This document shows positions 61,801 through 64,000 of a DNA stretch of 64,000 bases, in pieces. Under the pieces are notes generated by a model. That model had not been told where the DNA came from. It ran no database searches and saw only the letters and a list, made by a program, of their open reading frames with translations. The position numbers were made by a program, and so were the translations under genes. The stretch is from Apostichopus japonicus (taxonomy: Eukaryota > Echinodermata > Holothuroidea > Aspidochirotida > Stichopodidae), in contig NC_092561.1 in NCBI RefSeq assembly GCF_037975245.1, positions 3,951,001 through 4,015,000 on the forward strand. The letters are read 5' to 3'. How positions within the stretch are numbered: the first letter of the stretch is position 1; the number at the start of each line of letters is the position of its first letter.

Positions 61801-63841
61801 TGGGCAAAATTTATTCCAAGAAATTAGACATAAATTAATACTTTTTACATTAATCAGCTTGTCAGATGCCATCTTCTCAAAATTGTTCAATACTTTTGGG
61901 TTAGACTAATGTACTTTAATGTTTCAGAAAATTTCATGATATAGGGAATAAAACTTTCGTTTTCTGTGCTATCATTATCCAATTTTCCAAAATTTTTCTC
62001 AGCACATTGCAATTGTGAAGATGCTTTTGTTATCATTCACGCAAAAAAAACAAAATTATTGTTACATCGTCAAAAACAAGAACAGATGGGAACATGGTCT
62101 GGAAAAAACGTTGTCTTGAATTTAGTTTCTAAAGACTGATTTCAGTTTTGCAGGGATATGCTGCTCTTCAGTTCTGATGAATGTATGGTGATACAGTTAA
62201 TCAATTTCACAGATGATTTCAGTTTCAATAAATCATTTTCCAAGGCATATGTCAGCTTGATTGATGACAGGCCAGTTGGTTTTTTCTTGTTTTGTTTATT
62301 TGTTGTTGTAAACAACAGATATTAATCTGATGGACATGGAAAATATTAAATTACATGAATGTCTCTGTTTTCTGGGATATCAGCCAAAATAGGCAAAAGA
62401 AGGATCATTTAACCTAAAAAAAGTGTCATGTGATTAAACTTTAAAAAGCATTACATGATATTTGAAAATTGCATATTAAGGCATAGTTATTAGTTTATGC
62501 TTTGAATAAGTGTATTAAATAAGCTTTATCGTGACATTTATCTATTCCTCTTTAAATGAATTTTTAGTTCGTGAAACCCTAAATATCTATTTTGCATAAA
62601 ACCTGATTCTCTTTTGTGTATCATTCCTTTACAGAAGTGGGCTGGGGAGAGGGAAGGGAGGCCATTTGCTCACAAAAATTCATGCAAAAAGAATGAAAAT
62701 GAGATATATAAATTTTGCCAAAAAAAAAAAGGTATTTTTCGGAAGTAAAAGAAAAGTAAAATAAACCAAAAGAGAAATGAAAAGTGATGATGCAGTGAAA
62801 GCATACCGCAGAGTGTAACTGGGTGACAACCCTAGCTGCTCCATCTTTGCCACAATAGCATTCACACACACACGCTAAGCAGTTCTCCAACCATCTTTGC
62901 AATCTCGGGACTAGTTCTGGGTACGCAGACCCTTCCATACATTTTTGGTCCATTTCTTCCTGGAATGAAACACTCGATTCTAGACAAGCGGGTGAGCCAT
63001 CTGGGGAGGATATATTGGGGGCGGTATAACCGTGAGGGCAGTGTTCACAATGCAATCCACTGCTACTCCTGCCTACTAAATTCAGCCCTTCTGTGTCCAG
63101 CCCATAGTCACGGCTGAAACTGGAGGGATAGCAGCCTTGTAATTTTGATTTACTGACCGCTGAATGGAAGGTACCAAAGACTATATCGTTTGGGTCTAGC
63201 CCAGAGAGTTCTAGTAGGGCTGTGTAATTGCACTGACAACAGGCCTGCACACGTCCTGTCTGGTCTCCACGCTGCTGGCTGGTAATACAAGAAGATCTGT
63301 CCAAATGAAAACAATTGAATAGATAAGTGACACAGCACCTGCTTTTGCTTGATTAAATTAACTAAAAGGATAAAATTACTGCAATCTTCCATAACCTGAA
63401 CTCCAATATTCAGTCTTAACAAATTCAAGATTACACAACAGGTGCACTTAACTGATACATAGCTTTACCACCAACAAAAAAACAAACTTATGAAAACAAA
63501 TTCCTACTGATATATGCAAATGAGCATTGAAATCTATCTCAATATATACCAGGTTATCTACAAAATTCTTAAACTTTATTTCATACAGAACTGAGGGGAG
63601 AAGTTATGTTTCAACAAATTAAGTAGATTCATGAAGAGATATTGTTCTATGGTAACCTGGTTAAATAAATCTACTGAAATTTGCAGATGAGATGAAAGTT
63701 AATTAGATAAAGTAATAACCTGCAACTCAATAGCTTCAAACATTTGAAAGATCCATGTAACATTGCATAACCTGAGCACCCATATGAAGCAATTGCATAT
63801 TTCCAGTAGTGATGCAGCTCGGACAAAATGGAACAGTCATC
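43650..63841 (-). CDS. DAGLA: sn-1-specific diacylglycerol lipase, alpha-like (5' end off window)
   Basis: The lipase releases 2-arachidonoylglycerol from diacylglycerol at membranes. Ten exons give the C-terminal 769 residues: 63841-63720, 63296-63158, 50522-50361, 49238-49155, 48116-47980, 47027-46886, 46373-46162, 45902-45776, 45475-44530, 43888-43650. Family landmarks in order: LHHYWKYAIASYG; CCQCNYTALLELSGL; VWETPFFVALDH and IRGTSS; the nucleophile elbow GHSLGAG (S182); GLSQMELLR after GKDVVAR (catalytic D234); LYPPGNILHIVRN (catalytic H323). A long Ser-rich tail (376-769) carries ASVESLTSIDTESS, like the tail of vertebrate DAGLA and absent from the short-tailed DAGLB. It ends in PPLKF. 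The four-helix membrane domain must lie beyond 64000. The alpha assignment rests on the tail, the motif and linkage to SAXO4; it may represent the undivided invertebrate DAGL. Confidence 0.9.
44530..45475 (-). CDS. DAGLA: DAGL exon i, C-terminal regulatory tail
   Basis: A 946-nt exon, residues 376-690: CVEFSKLRKAPTWANKVVSR and then a Ser/Thr-rich low-complexity tail with APMASVESLTSIDTESSSAR and CYFVFHDMDETEIFPDP. The strong GTGAGT donor after 44530 restores phase into the terminal exon; reading through would reach a stop at 44384. Confidence 0.85.
45776..45902 (-). CDS. DAGLA: DAGL exon h
   Basis: Residues 334-375, ending VLISPVIVDDHMPKGMQKAL and NK, the last conserved block of the DAGL lipase domain. 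Confidence 0.87.
46162..46373 (-). CDS. DAGLA: DAGL exon g, regulatory loop and catalytic histidine
   Basis: Residues 263-332, WSIILGELCCCCR and then a variable loop, ending LLYPPGNILHIVRNNPKRE with catalytic His323. Confidence 0.88.
46545..46915. repeat. ~97-bp tandem repeat, 4 copies, overlapping a DAGL splice donor
   Basis: Copies carry AATGCTAATCTGTGGTAC, GATACCCTACCTTAGGATC and TTGGCTTCGTTT at about 46557, 46657, 46755 and 46853. On the minus strand the right-most copy contains the last 25 or so bases of exon f and its GTAGGG donor. The other three are decoy exon ends within the intron. Confidence 0.8.
46886..47027 (-). CDS. DAGLA: DAGL exon f, catalytic aspartate
   Basis: Residues 216-262, EYTKEFTTSVINGKDVVAR with catalytic Asp234, then GLSQMELLR. 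Its 3' end and donor are tandemly repeated in the intron that follows. Confidence 0.9.
47980..48116 (-). CDS. DAGLA: DAGL exon e, nucleophile elbow
   Basis: Residues 170-214, LLIVGHSLGAGAAAVL with catalytic Ser182, then ICFAPPGGLL. The acceptor is TTACAG and the donor GTAAAC. Confidence 0.92.
48454..48594. mobile_element. Fold-back (long inverted repeat) element
   Basis: Two ~70-base arms with few mismatches (AGTAAGTTGGCCTGGC...GGATCTTCTTC against GAAGAAGATCC...GTCAGGCCAACTTACT), with AGGAGAAATT and its inverse at the ends. A partial extra copy of the end (TTAGGAGAAATTATAACAG) follows at about 48651. Confidence 0.7.
49155..49238 (-). CDS. DAGLA: DAGL exon d
   Basis: Residues 142-169, GMIAAAVYIKDKLQDEAILT and then QAFSCLPV, the helix preceding the nucleophile. 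Phase 0-0, donor GTGAGT. Confidence 0.87.
49880..50358 (+). pseudogene. Non-LTR retrotransposon 3' remnant (CR1/L2-like ORF2 C-terminus)
   Basis: Two overlapping frames join by a frameshift near 50150. The first gives LPYKIVYGFDNLSFTDF, CTRGHCLKLQKSQSR and INIRHNSF; the second gives RVVNKWNGLPEKVV and FKNAFDKHF. This is the usual C-terminal pattern of LINE reverse-transcriptase polyproteins (TRGH...RV-x-WN-x-LP-x-x-VV). A short 3' region ending in an AAACTAAAATAAACTAA-type tail follows. Broken, 5'-truncated, and antisense to the DAGL gene. Confidence 0.78.
50361..50522 (-). CDS. DAGLA: DAGL exon c (oxyanion/IRGT region)
   Basis: Residues 88-141: VWETPFFVALDHEHKK, VILAIRGTSS and GFLGHK, typical of lipase class 3. 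Phase 0-0. The donor GTTAGT lies within a few bases of a LINE tail. Confidence 0.9.
52571..52857 (-). mobile_element. tRNA-derived SINE with 10-bp target-site duplication
   Basis: Read on the minus strand, it starts with a tRNA-like head (TGGTTGAGGCAGTGG as A box, GGTTTGAGTCC as B box), continues through a conserved body, and ends GCGCTTTATAAATCCTCA plus an (ATT)n tail. TCATGTTTAA flanks it at 52561-52570 and 52858-52867. Confidence 0.85.
54985..55285. repeat. ~90-bp tandem repeat, about 3 copies
   Basis: Units contain AGGTTAGGGGTAAGGGAAC, ACCCTTACCCCTATTAAATC and CTTCATCATTATCTCTACAT. The GGTTAGGG and CCCTAAC stretches make each unit partly self-complementary. Confidence 0.75.
58150..58740. 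mobile_element. Duplicated ~95-bp block flanking a MITE-like insert
   Basis: GTGGAGTAGCATTCCTGGGG and TTTCATGATTTAAACTTA occur at about 58219-58257 and 58696-58734. Between them, a segment from about 58274 to 58633 has weak inverted ends (TAGGCATAGGAGCCC; GCATCCTACACCTA). Confidence 0.5.
60286..60579. mobile_element. hAT-like MITE with 8-bp target-site duplication
   Basis: A 294-bp copy of the element at 4227 in the opposite orientation. Ends are CAGGCACATAGCCAGG and CCTTGGCTACACGCCTG, flanked by ACTGCAAT at 60278-60285 and 60580-60587. Open frames through it are by-products of the repeat. Confidence 0.85.
63158..63296 (-). CDS. DAGLA: DAGL exon b
   Basis: Residues 42-87, including VQACCQCNYTALLELSGL and NDIVFGTFHSA, equivalent to the CCGCN...DIV block of DAGLs. 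It ends at GTCAGT in phase 0. The frame stays open past the donor, but that extension no longer resembles DAGL. Confidence 0.84.
63720..63841 (-). CDS. DAGLA: DAGL exon a
   Basis: Residues 1-40 of the visible part, DDCSILSELHHYWKYAIASY and then a Cys-containing segment, matching the (E)LxxYxxxAxAAYGW block before the lipase core. Using the GT after 63720 rather than the nearer GGTTATG restores phase with the next exon. Confidence 0.82.
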
Positions 63842-63885
63842 CTATTAAGAAACGAGAAAAGAAACAAAATATTTACTACATTCAA

Positions 63886-64000
63886 AATCCACTTGCCACC
63901 CTCCCCAACTTGCCACCCTCCCCAACTTGCCACCCTCCCCAACTTACCACCGTCCCAAACTTGCCACCCTCCCCAACTTGCCAACCTTCCCAACTTGCCA
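63886..64000. repeat. 17-bp minisatellite running off the window
   Basis: At least six copies of CCCCAACTTGCCACCCT, beginning about 45 bases upstream (intron side) of DAGL exon a. Confidence 0.88.

Larger units (their letters stand above)
50523..63157 (-). other. 12.6-kb DAGL intron between exons b and c
   Basis: No protein-coding exon is recognisable here. It holds a SINE (52571-52857), a poly-C tract (about 53850-53890), a ~90-bp tandem repeat (54985-55285), a compound element (58150-58740), a hAT-like MITE (60286-60579) and otherwise unique AT-rich DNA. Confidence 0.6.

Noticed and set aside
62621-63157. Extension of the open frame beyond DAGL exon b (about 180 residues)
   Set aside because: The frame remains open, but similarity to DAGL stops at the GTCAGT donor, and the next family block is supplied in phase by exon c.
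1-64000. CRISPR arrays or prokaryotic operons
   Set aside because: The tandem repeats lack unique spacers of constant length, and all recognised genes have introns and animal homologues.

Overview
This is AT-rich, intron-rich animal nuclear DNA. The introns carry GT-AG junctions whose reading phases match from exon to exon, and the non-coding space is packed with minisatellites, MITEs, tRNA-derived SINEs and one LINE remnant. The gene content (a DAG lipase, a SAXO4/PPP1R32-type ciliary protein and a zinc-finger/VWA protein resembling 'circularly permutated Ras protein 1') and the repeat style suggest a marine invertebrate, perhaps an echinoderm or another invertebrate deuterostome. The species cannot be fixed from sequence alone.

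Three protein-coding genes were rebuilt exon by exon. (1) 18.5 kb down to 1.1 kb, minus strand: the N-terminal 334 residues of a protein with a series of short phase-1/phase-1 exons carrying repeated Y-D-N motifs, a proline-rich SH3-type ligand, a C-x2-C...C-x2-C zinc ribbon and the start of a VWA domain (DISGSMS). It runs off the left edge. (2) 22.7-34.1 kb, plus strand: a complete 11-exon coding region of 466 residues, orthologous to SAXO4/PPP1R32. (3) 63.8 kb down to 43.65 kb, minus strand: the last ten coding exons (769 residues) of an sn-1-specific diacylglycerol lipase, DAGLA-like, with the full catalytic triad and a long C-terminal tail ending in a Homer-type PPxxF motif. Its N-terminal membrane domain lies beyond the right edge.

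Genes 1 and 2 are head-to-head, separated by about 4 kb. Genes 2 and 3 are tail-to-tail, separated by about 9.5 kb. That interval holds a retroposed element with a U2 snRNA-like head (38.06-38.25 kb), a TIR element (39.7-39.9 kb), a 2-kb array of 57-bp repeats (40.65-42.7 kb) and an array of about 80-bp repeats (42.8-43.45 kb).

No operon logic applies. The most informative observations are the SAXO4-DAGL linkage (the two genes also lie close together on human chromosome 11q12), the YDN-motif exon array, the U2-headed retroelement with a 10-bp target-site duplication, a perfect 173-bp palindrome related to a single-arm element 15 kb away, hAT-like MITEs with intact 8-bp target-site duplications, and several places where tandem repeats or transposons overlap splice donors.
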